The notes below the pieces were generated by a model that made no database searches, was not told where the DNA came from, and was given only the letters and a program-made list of their open reading frames with translations. A program made the translations under genes and the position numbers. From assembly GCA_000223255.2 (NCBI GenBank), contig AFUT01000002.1, forward strand, positions 1 to 64,000: DNA of 64,000 bases, in the 5' to 3' direction. Positions within the stretch are counted from its first letter, which is position 1. Every line of letters starts with the position of its first letter. Source of the stretch: Streptococcus infantis SK970 (GTDB taxonomy: Bacteria > Bacillota > Bacilli > Lactobacillales > Streptococcaceae). Below, piece by piece: positions 51,001 to 60,429 of the stretch.

Positions 51001-53704
51001 ATTCACAGGCACAGGAACAGGCGTGACTGTCAAACGTGTTGACAAGAATGGTACACCAGTAACAGCTAAGTACACTCCAACAGTAACTCCGGTAACACCA
51101 ACAGCTACTCCAGCTGAATCAGTAGCACCTCAAGGTGTGGTTCAAACTGGAACTGTTACTTTCACAGAAGGTGATCCAGTTGCACCAATCGACAAGGATA
51201 CCATTACTCTTCTTGATGAAAATGGTCAACCAGCTACATCTGTGGATGCTAAATCACCAGAAGGAAAAGTTATCGGTACCTTCACAGTTGATAAGGAAAC
51301 AGGTGTTGTAACCTTCACACCAACTGATAAATCTTACTCAGGTGATGTTGTTCCAGTTAAGGTTCAAGCTAAAGACGCTAACGGAACAGCTGTAGAAACA
51401 ACTTACACACCTAAGATTACTCCAGTAGTTCCAACAGCAGAACCAGCAACATCAACAGATATCCAAGGTAAGACACAAACAGGTAAACCTAAGTTTACAG
51501 AAGGTGATCCAAATGTGCCAATGGATGATGATACACCTGCAACCTTCGAAGATGGATCAACTACGAAGACAATTCCAGGCGAAGGAACTTATACAGTAGC
51601 TCCGGACGGAACAGTTACATTCGTACCAGAAAAATCATTCACAGGCACAGGAACAGGCGTGACTGTCAAACGTGTTGACAAGAATGGTACACCAGTAACA
51701 GCTAAGTACACTCCAACAGTAACTCCAGTAACACCAACAGCAACTCCGGCTGAATCAGAAGCACCTCAAGGTGTGGTTCAAACTGGTACTGTAACCTTCA
51801 CAGAAGGTGATCCAGTTGCACCAATCGACAAAGATACCATTACTCTTCTTGACGAAAATGGTCAACCTGCTGCTTCTGTAGATGCTAAATCTCCAAGTGG
51901 TGAAGTTATTGGTACTTTCACAGTTGATAAAGAAACAGGTGTTGTAACCTTTACACCAACTGATAAGTCATACTCAGGTGAAGTAGTTCCAGTTAAAGTT
52001 CAAGCTAAGGATGCCAACGGCACTCCAGCTGAAACAACATACACACCTAAGATTACTCCAGTTGTTCCAACAGCGGATCCTACAACATCTACTGATATTC
52101 AAGGTAAAACACAAACAGGTAAACCAACATTCACACCAGGTAACCCAGATGTACCGATGGATGATGATACACCTGCAACCTTCGAAGATGGTTCAACAAC
52201 TAAGGTAATTCCAGGCGAAGGAACATACACAGTAGCACCAGACGGAACAGTTACATTTGTACCAGAAAAATCATTCACAGGAACAGGAACAGGCGTGACT
52301 GTTAAACGTGTAGATAAGAATGGTACACCAGTTACAGCTAAGTACACACCAACTGTAACCCCAGTAACACCAACAGCGGAACCAGCAACATCAACAGATA
52401 TTCAAGGTCAAACACAAACAGGTAAACCTAACTTTACAGAAGGTAACCCAAGTGTACCAATGGATGATGATACGCCAGCAACCTTCGAAGATGGTTCAAC
52501 AACTAAGGTAATTCCAGGTGAGGGAACTTACACAGTAGCCCCAGACGGAACAGTTACATTTGTACCAGAAAAATCATTCACAGGAACAGGAACAGGCGTG
52601 ACTGTTAAACGTGTAGACAAGAATGGTACACCAGTTACAGCTAAGTACACACCAACTGTAACTCCAGTAACACCAACAGCAGAACCTGTTACATCTATTG
52701 GACCAAAAGGTAAAGAACAATCTGGCAAACCAACATTCAAGGAAGGCGATAGCCGTGTGCCTATGAATGATGATGTTCCAGCTACATTTGAAGATGGTTC
52801 AACAACTAAGACTGTTGAAGGAGTCGGTACATACACAGTAGCTCCAGATGGAACAGTAACCTTTAAACCAGAACCAGAATTTACTGGAACTGCTCCATCA
52901 GTGACAGTTGTGCGTGAAGATATGAACGGAACAAAAGCTTCTGCAACATACACCCCAACTGTAACCCCAGTTACTACGTTTGTAGACAAAGATGGTAAAC
53001 CAATTCCAGGTAACCCAACAGAAGACGGTGAACAACCTAAGAAAGATATCCCAGGTTACCGCTTCGTAGAGACTAAGAAACTTCCAAACGGTGATACAGA
53101 ACATGTCTACGAAAAAGTGAAGACTAGTCACAAGGATAAAGACGGAAATGAAATTCCAGGATATCCAACCGAGGATGGAGAACAACCTAAGAAAGATATT
53201 CCAGGATACCGCTTCGTAGAGACTAAGAAATTGCCAAACGGCGATACAGAACATGTCTACGAAAAGATCACAACAACTCATGTTGACGAAAACGGAAACC
53301 CAATTCCAGGATATCCAACCGAGGATGGAGAACAACCTAAGAAAGATATTCCAGGTTACGAGTTTGTGAAGACAGTTGTCGATAAAGATGGTAATGTCCA
53401 ACACATTTACAAGAAGAAAGTGACACCAACGCCAACGCCATCACCAACTCCAGCACCAGCGCCAACGCCATCACCAGCGCCAACTCCAGCGCCAGCGCCA
53501 ACTCCAGCACCAACTCCAAAACCAGCATCAGTGCCAGTTAAACCAACTACACCAGCTCCAGTAGCTCATACAGTAGAAACTAAGGAAGATGCTCCTCAAT
53601 TGCCAAATACTGGTACTGAAGATCATGCTAGCCTTGTTGCTCTTGGTTTAGTAGGTGTCTTGAGTGGATTTGGACTTATCGCGCGTAAAAAGAAAGAAGA
53701 CTAA
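45064..53704 (+). CDS. cshA: CshA-like fibrillar LPXTG adhesin (two frameshifts)
   Basis: About 2,880 residues after repair. It begins with a YSIRK-type signal (RFSIRKLHVGVCSVLLGTL); GTG 45064 has GGAGG eight bases upstream. A non-repetitive region follows (to about residue 745) that resembles the CshA NR2 adhesive domain (WLDFGDTANWTGTTTTSDG; AGLGTGVFGPNVS; GWVDFNQNGTFDEDERSD). Next come about 17 CshA-type repeats of roughly 100 residues (47,299-52,977), each ending in a YTPTVTP-like linker. Then three MucBP-like repeats (GEQPKKDIPGYRFVETKKLP), a Pro-rich wall-spanning part, and LPNTG (53600-53614) with helix and KKKED tail. In S. gordonii CshA makes fibrils that bind fibronectin and other bacteria. 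Breaks at A4 45547-45550 and A6 46209-46214 are single-base losses. Confidence 0.9.
48311..48444 (+). repeat. 134-bp tract identical to 49640-49773 (inside cshA)
   Basis: The same 134 bases recur exactly 1,329 bases (443 codons) downstream, at 49640-49773. The protein shows the same order of four repeat types in both blocks, so a four-repeat block has been duplicated or homogenised. Confidence 0.9.
49640..49773 (+). repeat. 134-bp tract identical to 48311-48444 (inside cshA)
   Basis: Second copy of the tract described at 48311. Identity ends at both sides in sequence that is similar but not the same. Confidence 0.9.
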
Positions 53705-53744
53705 TCTGACTTTTAAAGAAGGGAAATAGTTAACTTTCTACTTA

Positions 53745-53780
53745 AAAACTAGTACATTTAATGATGTACTAGTTTTTTAT
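53745..53780. terminator. Terminator after cshA
   Basis: A perfect 13-bp stem AAAACTAGTACAT (53745-53757) / ATGTACTAGTTTT (53764-53776) with a T-rich tail. Confidence 0.92.
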
Positions 53781-53865
53781 CTTTATAAACGTAAAGTTTG
53801 ATTCTAACTTGTTTTAAGATTGGAACTATGCTACAATCATCTAAAATAGACAAGAAAGTAATCAC

Positions 53866-54429
53866 ATGAAAACAGAATACCAAAAAATGATTGCAGGGGA
53901 ACCCTACCATCCCTTTGATCCAGAACTTCGTGCTCTGGCACAAACAGCACGTCAAAAACAGGCAACTTTTAATGAGGAAGTGGACCCAGTGAAAGGGATG
54001 GGAATCATCAAAGGATGGTTTGGTTCTACTGGTGAAAATCTCTATATCAATACTCGTTTGATGGTGGATTATGGAGTTAATATCCACTTGGGAGAAAATT
54101 TTTATTCCAATTGGAATTTGACCATGTTGGATGTTTGTCCTATTACCATTGGCGACAATGCTATGATTGGTCCTAACTGCCAATTTTTAACACCCCTTCA
54201 TCCACTGAATCCAGATGAACGAAATTCAGGTTTAGAATTTGGGAAACCCATTACTATTGGTAAGAACTTCTGGGCAGGTGGTGGGGTTATTGTCCTTCCA
54301 GGTGTTACACTAGGTGATAACGTTGTTGCAGGAGCAGGAGCTGTCATTACCAAATCTTTTGGTGACAATGTAGTTCTGGCAGGCAACCCAGCACGAGTTA
54401 TCAAGGAAATTCCAGTTAAAGAAAACTAA
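53866..54429 (+). CDS. Sugar O-acetyltransferase, maltose/galactoside type
   Basis: 187 residues of the LacA/Maa family. The N-terminal helical cap (MKTEYQKMIAGEPYHPFDPEL) is followed by a left-handed beta-helix of hexapeptide repeats (ITIGDNAMIGPNCQF; ITIGKNFWAGGGVIVLPGVTLGDNVVAGAGAVITKSF) and the catalytic His in TPLHPLNP. It transfers acetyl from acetyl-CoA to a sugar, with exact substrate unknown. Single-gene unit. Confidence 0.88.
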   Translation: MKTEYQKMIAGEPYHPFDPELRALAQTARQKQATFNEEVDPVKGMGIIKGWFGSTGENLYINTRLMVDYGVNIHLGENFYSNWNLTMLDVCPITIGDNAMIGPNCQFLTPLHPLNPDERNSGLEFGKPITIGKNFWAGGGVIVLPGVTLGDNVVAGAGAVITKSFGDNVVLAGNPARVIKEIPVKEN

Positions 54430-54458
54430 AAGAACAGCAAAATGCTGTTCTTTTTTGC
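54428..54458. terminator. Terminator between acetyltransferase and DUF4956 genes
   Basis: AAAGAACAGC / GCTGTTCTTT with a four-base loop and T-run. It is placed between the converging genes. Confidence 0.85.
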
Positions 54459-55141
54459 TAGAGATTTTTTCTCTTTTTAGCTTTTTTAGTGAGAGCCACA
54501 TCGCATTCAGCAATGTTGCGTGTAAGATAGCTAGCGACTTGGAAGTCATCGGTATCAGATTTTAGCTCGACTTCATAGACAATTGTTAGATTATCACCTG
54601 CGTTAGTGCTATTAATTGTAATCATGTCAACTTCTGAGCAGAATTGGTTAAGAGATGATTGGATAACTTCCTGTACCTTGTCTTGATTGGCTACCGTGAT
54701 TGTCAAAAGTCTACGGCGCTGATTGTCGGACTTAATCTGCTGATTTTCCAAAAGGAACCAAACACCCAAGATAAAGAGTGTGAATAGAATAGCCAAGAAG
54801 AGGTATCCTGTTCCGCAAGCTAAACCGATAATCATGGCTAGGAAAATAGCAATTAATTCTCGGGAACCACTAGTTGCGGAACGAAAACGAATTAAACTAA
54901 AGGTTCCGGCTACAGCAATTGAGGTGCCCAAGCTTCCATTGACTAGAAAAATAACCAAGGTCATGAGGCAGGGAAGCAAGGTCAAGCTGATAGCGAATTC
55001 TCTGGTGTAGAGGGTTCTATATTTGTAAGTCCAAGTGAGAGCCAAACCGAGGACTAGACTGACTAGAAGTGCTAACAGTAGTTGAAAGGGATCTGCACTT
55101 GCAGTGGTGTTATTGAAAATGGAATTAAATAGATTAAGCAT
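54458..55141 (-). CDS. DUF4956 membrane protein
   Basis: 227 residues with four membrane helices in the first 130 residues, including the signature VAGTFSLIRFRSATSGSRELIAIFLAM, which I recognise as DUF4956. The C-terminal soluble part looks like a ferredoxin-type fold (LLTITVANQDKVQEV). DUF4956 proteins regularly sit beside VTC-domain polyphosphate-polymerase-like proteins, as here, and the two genes overlap by 8 bases. A joint role in polyphosphate handling at the membrane is inferred. Confidence 0.85.
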   Translation of the reverse strand: MLNLFNSIFNNTTASADPFQLLLALLVSLVLGLALTWTYKYRTLYTREFAISLTLLPCLMTLVIFLVNGSLGTSIAVAGTFSLIRFRSATSGSRELIAIFLAMIIGLACGTGYLFLAILFTLFILGVWFLLENQQIKSDNQRRRLLTITVANQDKVQEVIQSSLNQFCSEVDMITINSTNAGDNLTIVYEVELKSDTDDFQVASYLTRNIAECDVALTKKAKKRKNL

Positions 55142-55909
55142 AAGCAGTACCTGATCTTTCTATATTGGGGCGAGGAGCATAAGGAAGTCCTTGAGATTTA
55201 TGGTATGCACAACTGTATTTTGAAAATTTGTGCTCCATCAAATCATACTTGTCGAGGATGTCCTGCAACCACTGGGGCTTGTTTCCAGGGGCCTTGATTT
55301 CCATAATCACAGTGTTGCTATCTAAGAGAGGAGCCCCGTGATTTCCTGCGAAGAGACTGACAGTTTCATCTCTATAGACTAGATTTTGGTCAATTGTGAT
55401 ACGGATTTTGTTATAGTGGCAGCCCTCGATAGATTTCTTTTCCTTTAATGAATAACGATCGTAGTAGATGTACATACGAGGCTTGATAGCGAGTTTGTAA
55501 TCATGCTGAAGTTTTTTCACTTTTTCAATGACGACTGTATCAGTAATGCTAGCATCCAAGTGCCCTTTGGTTATGAAATTGATGATGGAACTAGGAGTTG
55601 AGAGCAGTCGGTACTTGCGACCAATCCCTTCTTGGTCCTTAGTTTTGATTTCTAAAAAACTTGACTATCTATTTTAGCTTGGCTGAGATAGGTCCGCATC
55701 CGTACCTTTTCTTTTCGTTTGTCGCCAAGATGCTCATCTTGGAGAATATCAAAGTCTTCTGTATCAAAGTAGATATTTGATATTGTTGAAATTGGATAGT
55801 CGTCTTCTACCAAATATTTCTTTAAATCCTGAACCAGTTTGTCTAATATTTTTTTGGAGACAACATATTTGGTTTCAATCCGTTTAAAAGTTGTTTCGAT
55901 TGGTTTCAT
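55134..55909 (-). CDS. VTC-domain protein (polyphosphate polymerase type, one frameshift)
   Basis: 258 residues after repair. The VTC tunnel-domain motifs are in order: RIETKYVV (residues 10-17), NIYFDTEDF, KVRMRTY, LEIKTKDQEGIGRKYRL, PRMYIYYDRYSL, RITIDQNLVYR and VIMEIKAPGNKP. These basic and acidic tunnel residues bind ATP and growing polyphosphate in yeast Vtc4. The break is in the A6 run 55654-55659 (+ strand); one base restores QVFLEIKTKD. ATG 55909 has a good ribosome site (GGAGAAGGA on the minus strand). Confidence 0.82.
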
Positions 55910-55993
55910 AAGTCCTTCTCCTCTAATCTTAGGTTATACTATTTTTAAACAAGGACGAGCTTGTTTGTCTAGGATTTTAAAGAGTTTATCTAA

Positions 55994-56032
55994 AACTTTT
56001 GTTAAATTTAACTTAATTGAAACTAAACTTAA
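55994..56032. promoter_or_regulatory. Three 16-bp-spaced direct repeats in a divergent promoter region
   Basis: AACTTTT (55994), AACTTAA (56010) and AACTTAA (56026) recur every 16 bp in the space between the VTC gene and the divergent lipoprotein gene. This looks like a binding site for a regulator that docks in tandem, but no known box fits exactly. Confidence 0.45.
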
Positions 56033-56116
56033 GAAAACTTTCAGAAAAAGTTTAGGCTTATTTTAGGAAAGTCACGTAGACTAAGAGCATGTAAAATGAA
56101 AGTCGAGGAAACGAGC

Positions 56117-57352
56117 ATGAAAGCAAAAAAATGGACATTCTTATTAACGAGTATAGCAACTCTAGCACTAGTAACAGCTTGTACCCAGTCAACTTCAAAT
56201 ACAACAGCTAGCAATACTGCGACAACGAAAACGACATCAACTACAGAAGCTAAGAAAACTAGCTATTTTACAGACAAGGACTATGATACTTCTTATGATG
56301 AAAAGACAGCAGCAACTGTAACCTTGTCAGAATCAACAGCGAAGGTATCAGGTGATGGAGTTGCCGTATCAGGATCTACCGTTACAATCTCCAAGGCAGG
56401 AACCTATGTCATATCTGGTCAATCCGACGGAGTTCAAATCAAGATTGAAGCCGAAAAGACTGATGATGTACATATTGTTCTAAAGGGTGTGACCATGACC
56501 AATACCAATGCTGCTATATCTGCAACATCAGCCGGTCATGTTTACCTAACTCTAGCAGATGGCACAACTAATAGCCTATCAGATTCAGCAACTAATAGTG
56601 ACGAAAAAGCGGATGCAGCGCTCTTCTCTAAAGTGGACTTGACCATCAACGGTAAAGGAACTCTCAATGTAGATGGTAAGAAAAACAATGGTATCAAGGC
56701 AAATGATACACTTCACATCACAGGTGGAAGCTACAACATCACAGCAGTCGGGGATGCCTTTAATGTTAATGATGAACTCAACATTACCGGCACAACTATG
56801 ACTATCGATGCCAAGGAAGACGGAGTTAAGGTCGACAATGATGAGGACACATCTGTAGGAACCATGTATCTCTCTGACAATACCATCACTGTTACTGCTG
56901 GAGATGATGGTATCCACGCATCAGGTGATTTGGTTATTGATAGTGGTACCTATACCGTTAAGAATTCTACAGAAGGGCTTGAAGGTAAGTCAATTACTAT
57001 CAACGGTGGAGATATCGCCATCTATTCAACGGATGATGGTGTCAATGCAGCCAACAAAAATGCTCAACAAAGTGAAATTTTCTTCACTATGAATGGTGGG
57101 AACTTGACGGTTGAAGTTGGTCAAGGGGACACGGATCCAATTGACTCAAATGGTAATATTACAGTTAATGGAGGAACCATCAAAATGACTGGTCAAACTG
57201 GTTTTGACTTTGATGGAACAGCGACCTACACAGGCGGAGATATCTATCTCAATGGTGAAAAACAAACTGAGATTGTCAGTTCTATGCCTGGAGGCGGAGG
57301 GGCACCTGGCGGTGGCCCTCAAGGAAATGGAGGCCCTGGTGGACGACCATAA
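56117..57352 (+). CDS. Secreted lipoprotein with carbohydrate-binding-like repeats (DUF4353 type)
   Basis: 411 residues. Signal peptide with lipobox LVTAC. A short Thr/Ser linker leads to a right-handed beta-helix-like repeat region (GTLNVDGKKNNGIKANDTLHITGGSYNITAVGDAFNVNDELNITG...), as in carbohydrate-binding DUF4353 proteins. It ends in a Gly/Pro-rich tail (PGGGGAPGGGPQGNGGPGG). I chose ATG 56117 with GAGGAAA upstream instead of 56096. Proteins of this kind often accompany VTC and DUF4956 genes, with or without CotH kinases. Confidence 0.82.
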   Translation: MKAKKWTFLLTSIATLALVTACTQSTSNTTASNTATTKTTSTTEAKKTSYFTDKDYDTSYDEKTAATVTLSESTAKVSGDGVAVSGSTVTISKAGTYVISGQSDGVQIKIEAEKTDDVHIVLKGVTMTNTNAAISATSAGHVYLTLADGTTNSLSDSATNSDEKADAALFSKVDLTINGKGTLNVDGKKNNGIKANDTLHITGGSYNITAVGDAFNVNDELNITGTTMTIDAKEDGVKVDNDEDTSVGTMYLSDNTITVTAGDDGIHASGDLVIDSGTYTVKNSTEGLEGKSITINGGDIAIYSTDDGVNAANKNAQQSEIFFTMNGGNLTVEVGQGDTDPIDSNGNITVNGGTIKMTGQTGFDFDGTATYTGGDIYLNGEKQTEIVSSMPGGGGAPGGGPQGNGGPGGRP

Positions 57353-57355
57353 AAT

Positions 57356-57394
57356 AAAAATCTCCTTTCTCGAAAGAGAAGGGAGATTTTTTTC
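57356..57394 (+). terminator. Terminator after the lipoprotein gene
   Basis: AAAAATCTCCTTTCTC / GAGAAGGGAGATTTTTTT hairpin with a GAAA loop. Confidence 0.9.
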
Positions 57395-57411
57395 AACTAT
57401 CAACTTTCAAC

Positions 57412-57440
57412 TTGACAAGTGAGTGGATACTCACTATAAT
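57412..57440 (+). promoter_or_regulatory. Promoter of the ABC exporter-tetR operon
   Basis: TTGACA (57412-57417), 17-base spacer, TATAAT (57435-57440): a perfect consensus. The spacer is filled by the first operator palindrome. Confidence 0.9.
57418..57435. promoter_or_regulatory. TetR-type operator O1
   Basis: The palindrome AGTGAGTGGATACTCACT lies exactly between the -35 and -10 boxes, so a bound repressor excludes RNA polymerase. Confidence 0.85.
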
Positions 57441-57457
57441 AGTTTTATATTTCAAAA

Positions 57458-57473
57458 GTGAGTAAATACTCAC
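57458..57473. promoter_or_regulatory. TetR-type operator O2
   Basis: A second palindrome, GTGAGTAAATACTCAC, 39 bp centre-to-centre from O1 and just upstream of the ribosome site of the ATPase gene. Confidence 0.85.
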
Positions 57474-57487
57474 CTAGGAGGATTCAA

Positions 57488-58203
57488 ATGAAAAAATTGT
57501 TACATTTAAAAGATTTAGAAAAATCTTTTGGTCGTCAAATGGTCTTAGATCACGTTGGTTTTGATTTACAGCCTGGAGAAATCATTGGTCTAATCGGTCC
57601 ATCAGGTGCTGGTAAATCAACTATGATTAAAACCATGCTAGGAATGGAAAAGGCGGATAGCGGTATCGCTTTAGTCTTGGACCATACTATGCCAAATCGT
57701 CATATTTTAGGTGATATTGGCTATATGGCTCAGTCTGATGCTCTTTATGAGGCCTTGTCAGGTCAAGAAAATCTAGAATTTTTGGTCAGCTAAAAGGGCT
57801 ATCCAAAAGAGATCTGACAGCTGAAATTGCCCATGTGGCTCAAGTTGTGGATCTGACAGAGCATTTGAATAAAACGGTATCCGGTTATTCTGGAGGAATG
57901 AAGCGACGCTTGTCTTTAGCCGTCGCGCTTCTGGGGAATCCTCAGCTCTTGATTTTGGACGAACCGACAGTTGGAATCGACCCTTCTCTTCGAAAGAAAA
58001 TCTGGAAAGAATTATTCGCGCTTAGAGACAATGGGGTAGGGATATTAGTTACTACCCATGTTATGGATGAAGCAGAGTTAACGGATAAGGTCGGCTTATT
58101 ATTAGGTGGAAAAATCATTGCTTTTGATACACCGCAACACTTAAAAGATAGTTATCAAGTTTCAAGTATTGAAGAAGTCTTTTTGAAAGCAGAAGGAGAG
58201 TAA
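57488..58203 (+). CDS. ABC exporter ATP-binding protein (one frameshift)
   Basis: 238 residues after repair. Walker A GPSGAGKSTM, signature YSGGMKRRLSLAVALL, Walker B LLILDEPTVGID and switch TTHVMDE: the NatA/DrrA-like branch that pairs with ABC-2 permeases. AGGAGG stands before ATG 57488. The frame breaks at the T5 run 57779-57783; one T restores ENLEFFGQLKGLSKRD. It drives the permease encoded next and is repressed through O1/O2. Confidence 0.9.
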
Positions 58204-58204
58204 G

Positions 58205-59287
58205 ATGAGAACCATTGCTATTGCTAAAAAAGTTATCAAAGAATTGCTTCGTGACAAACGAACCTTGGCTATGATGTTTGTAGCGCCGGTATTTATTATG
58301 TGGCTGATGAACCTCATGTTTTCAGCTAGTACAACCGTGAATGTCAAGTTAGCGACACAAGATCTACCAACTGGTTTGGTAACAAAAATGGATGAGCTCG
58401 ATCATGTGGACGTCGAGACTTATCAAGACTTAGATCAGGCTAAAAAAGCTCTAGCTGACGAGAAAGTAGATGCAGTCATATCGTATAAAGATGGTGAGTA
58501 TCAGGTCGACTACGCAAATACGGATGCTTCTAAAACAACTATGACACGACAAGTGTTACGAACAAGTATCGTCAATGAAGGCACCGATCAGTTATTATCT
58601 CGTGTCAAACAAGCTCTTCCACAATTGAAATTAGATGAAAAGGCGCCTGAAATCAAAGAATCTTACCAATATGGAGATAAAAATACTGGATTCTTTGCAC
58701 GTATGATTCCAATTTTAATTGGCTTTGTGGTCTTCTTCTTTGTCTTTTTGATTTCTGGTATGGCACTGTTGAAAGAGCGAACAAGTGGAACCTTGGATCG
58801 CTTGTTAGCAACCCCAGTGAAACGTTCTGAAATCGTCTATGGCTATATGTTGTCTTACGGTATTATTGCGATTTTTCAAACGGCAGTTGTCGTTTTAGCA
58901 GCAATTTGGCTACTAGATGTAGAAGTTGTAGGAAATATTTTAAATGTTATAATAGTTAATGTGGTACTGGCTCTTGTAGCACTAGCTTTTGGAATTCTCT
59001 TGTCTACTCTAGCAAAATCAGAATTCCAAATGATGCAATTTATTCCTCTCGTGATTATGCCCCAACTTTTTTTCTCAGGAATTATTCCATTGTCATCCAT
59101 GGGAGAATGGGCTCCAACTGTGGGGAAATTTTTGCCATTAACCTATTCTGGTGATGCAATAAGCCAGATTATTCTTTACGGACACAATCTTGGTGATATT
59201 TTGTCAAATCTTGGTGTTTTAATGATTTTCTTGATCATTTTAACAATTCTCAATATTGTTGGATTGCGTCGTTATCGTAAAGTTTAG
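58205..59287 (+). CDS. ABC-2 type exporter permease
   Basis: 360 residues. One N-terminal membrane helix, a large extracytoplasmic loop (residues 45-165), then five helices including FFVFLISGMALLKERTSGTLDRLLATPVKRSEIVYGY, the ABC-2 signature. It starts one base after the ATPase stop. Substrate is unknown; TetR-controlled pairs of this type usually export drugs, detergents or lipids. Confidence 0.88.
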   Translation: MRTIAIAKKVIKELLRDKRTLAMMFVAPVFIMWLMNLMFSASTTVNVKLATQDLPTGLVTKMDELDHVDVETYQDLDQAKKALADEKVDAVISYKDGEYQVDYANTDASKTTMTRQVLRTSIVNEGTDQLLSRVKQALPQLKLDEKAPEIKESYQYGDKNTGFFARMIPILIGFVVFFFVFLISGMALLKERTSGTLDRLLATPVKRSEIVYGYMLSYGIIAIFQTAVVVLAAIWLLDVEVVGNILNVIIVNVVLALVALAFGILLSTLAKSEFQMMQFIPLVIMPQLFFSGIIPLSSMGEWAPTVGKFLPLTYSGDAISQIILYGHNLGDILSNLGVLMIFLIILTILNIVGLRRYRKV

Positions 59288-59326
59288 AAATCAACATAAA
59301 TAATGCTAAAAAGGTGTGAAGATTGG

Positions 59327-59948
59327 ATGGATAAGACTGTTTTTGAATCGTTTGAAGATTACTTAGAAGAAGCGAATTACCCTCAAGGAAAGAAAAAAAT
59401 CATGCAGGCAGCAGTGGATCTCATATCAACCAGGAGTTACCATGGGACCTCAACTCTTCACATAGCTGAGCGTGCTGGACTAAGCCAGGCAACTTTGTTT
59501 AAGTATTTTAAGACGAAGGATGATTTACTGACGGCTATTTTACATCCTGTAGTCCCAGGCATTCTCGGTAGTTTTTTTGAGGAACTCTTAGCTTTTGAAA
59601 CGACAGAAGAGAGGGTTCGTTATCTCGTCCATAATCGTATGAGCTATCTCAAAAAAATCGTGCCTTGATGAAAATCATTCTACAAGAGAGTTTTTCAAAT
59701 AAAAACTAAAAAATGAACAGATTTTTATCTGGAATGCTATTCAAGATAAACTTCGAGTGCTTCATAAGGAATTGCTAGCAGATCCACGTGTAAATCCAGA
59801 GATAACGATTCCTCAAATGGTTCGCATCTGTATAGGTCCATTGTTAGCTTACTTCTCTCAACTATATGTCGTTGGCGTCAATGGCGAAATGAGAGAAGAG
59901 GACTTAGGCTTATTGGAAAAACAAATCTTAGGTGGTTTGTGGAAATAG
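59327..59948 (+). CDS. TetR-family repressor (two frameshifts)
   Basis: 207 residues after repair. N-terminal TetR helix-turn-helix: KKIMQAAVDLISTRSYHGTSTLHIAERAGLSQATLFKYFKTKDDLL (split across residues 22-67). The breaks are A7 59651-59657 and A5 59701-59705; adding one A at each joins SYLKKNRALMKIILQESFSNKKLKNEQIF to the C-terminal ligand domain. I chose ATG 59327 with AAGGTG upstream over 59303. As the last gene of the operon, it probably binds the two palindromes at the promoter and is released by a compound the exporter removes. Confidence 0.85.
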
Positions 59949-60035
59949 GAGGAGTATAGGAATTAGTTCTTTTTGCTTTAGGTTGAGCAACACATCATAA
60001 GAAGTATTTTCTAATATTAAAAAACATAATAATTT

Positions 60036-60085
60036 AAAGAAAAAACTCTTATCCCTAGCATATTAACAGCTTGGAATAAGAGTTT
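60036..60085 (-). terminator. Terminator of the csbD gene
   Basis: AAACTCTTAT (60043-60052) pairs with ATAAGAGTTT (60076-60085), and on the minus strand the stem leads into a T-rich run. No gene is visible in 59949-60110. Confidence 0.65.
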
Positions 60086-60110
60086 CTTATGTTATTAGGA
60101 CGAGAAAGAA

Positions 60111-60314
60111 TTATTCTCCGTCTTTTTTAAAGATGTTTTTTACGCCAGATACTGCACCTTCGACAGCTTCTTTTGCATCTTCAGCAACTTCTTTAGCTTT
60201 TGAAGCTACCTTTTCTGCAGCTCCTTCTGTTTGAGTTTTTGTATCGCCAGTTAGTTTACCAAAGCCTTCTTTAACAGAACCTTTAGCTTGGTTGAATTTT
60301 TCTTCGATTGACAT
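60111..60314 (-). CDS. CsbD family stress protein
   Basis: A 67-residue, very hydrophilic helical protein: [24 protein letters not shown] is the CsbD signature. The rest is an Ala/Glu/Lys-rich amphipathic repeat ending [10 protein letters not shown]. CsbD proteins rise under general stress in other Firmicutes; the molecular role is not known. GGAGG precedes the ATG on the minus strand. Confidence 0.88.
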   Translation of the reverse strand: MSIEEKFNQAKGSVKEGFGKLTGDTKTQTEGAAEKVASKAKEVAEDAKEAVEGAVSGVKNIFKKDGE

Positions 60315-60392
60315 GGGGGATACCTCCGTTAATTTTTTGTATTATCTAAATTACATCAGATATTGGTTTAAGTATATACCCTTTTATGCTAA

Positions 60393-60425
60393 AAAGCAAA
60401 AAACTGATACGAAAAGCATCAGTTT
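60393..60425 (-). terminator. Terminator of the DUF3290-DUF421 operon
   Basis: AAACTGAT (60401-60408) pairs with ATCAGTTT (60418-60425). Read on the minus strand, the stem runs into six T. Confidence 0.75.
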
Positions 60426-60429
60426 ATTT

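Noticed and set aside
47299-52977. Regular repeats that could suggest a CRISPR array or satellite
   Set aside because: The period is near 300 bp, the frame is kept throughout, and the units encode CshA-type protein repeats.
50191-52989. Several open frames on the minus strand with Val/Ser/Thr-rich translations
   Set aside because: They are mirror images of the cshA repeats, recur with the repeat period, and have no ribosome sites. They follow from the codon use of the repeats.
53337-53528. Minus-strand frame rich in Leu/Val/Ala
   Set aside because: It is the reverse reading of the proline-rich wall-spanning segment of the adhesin.
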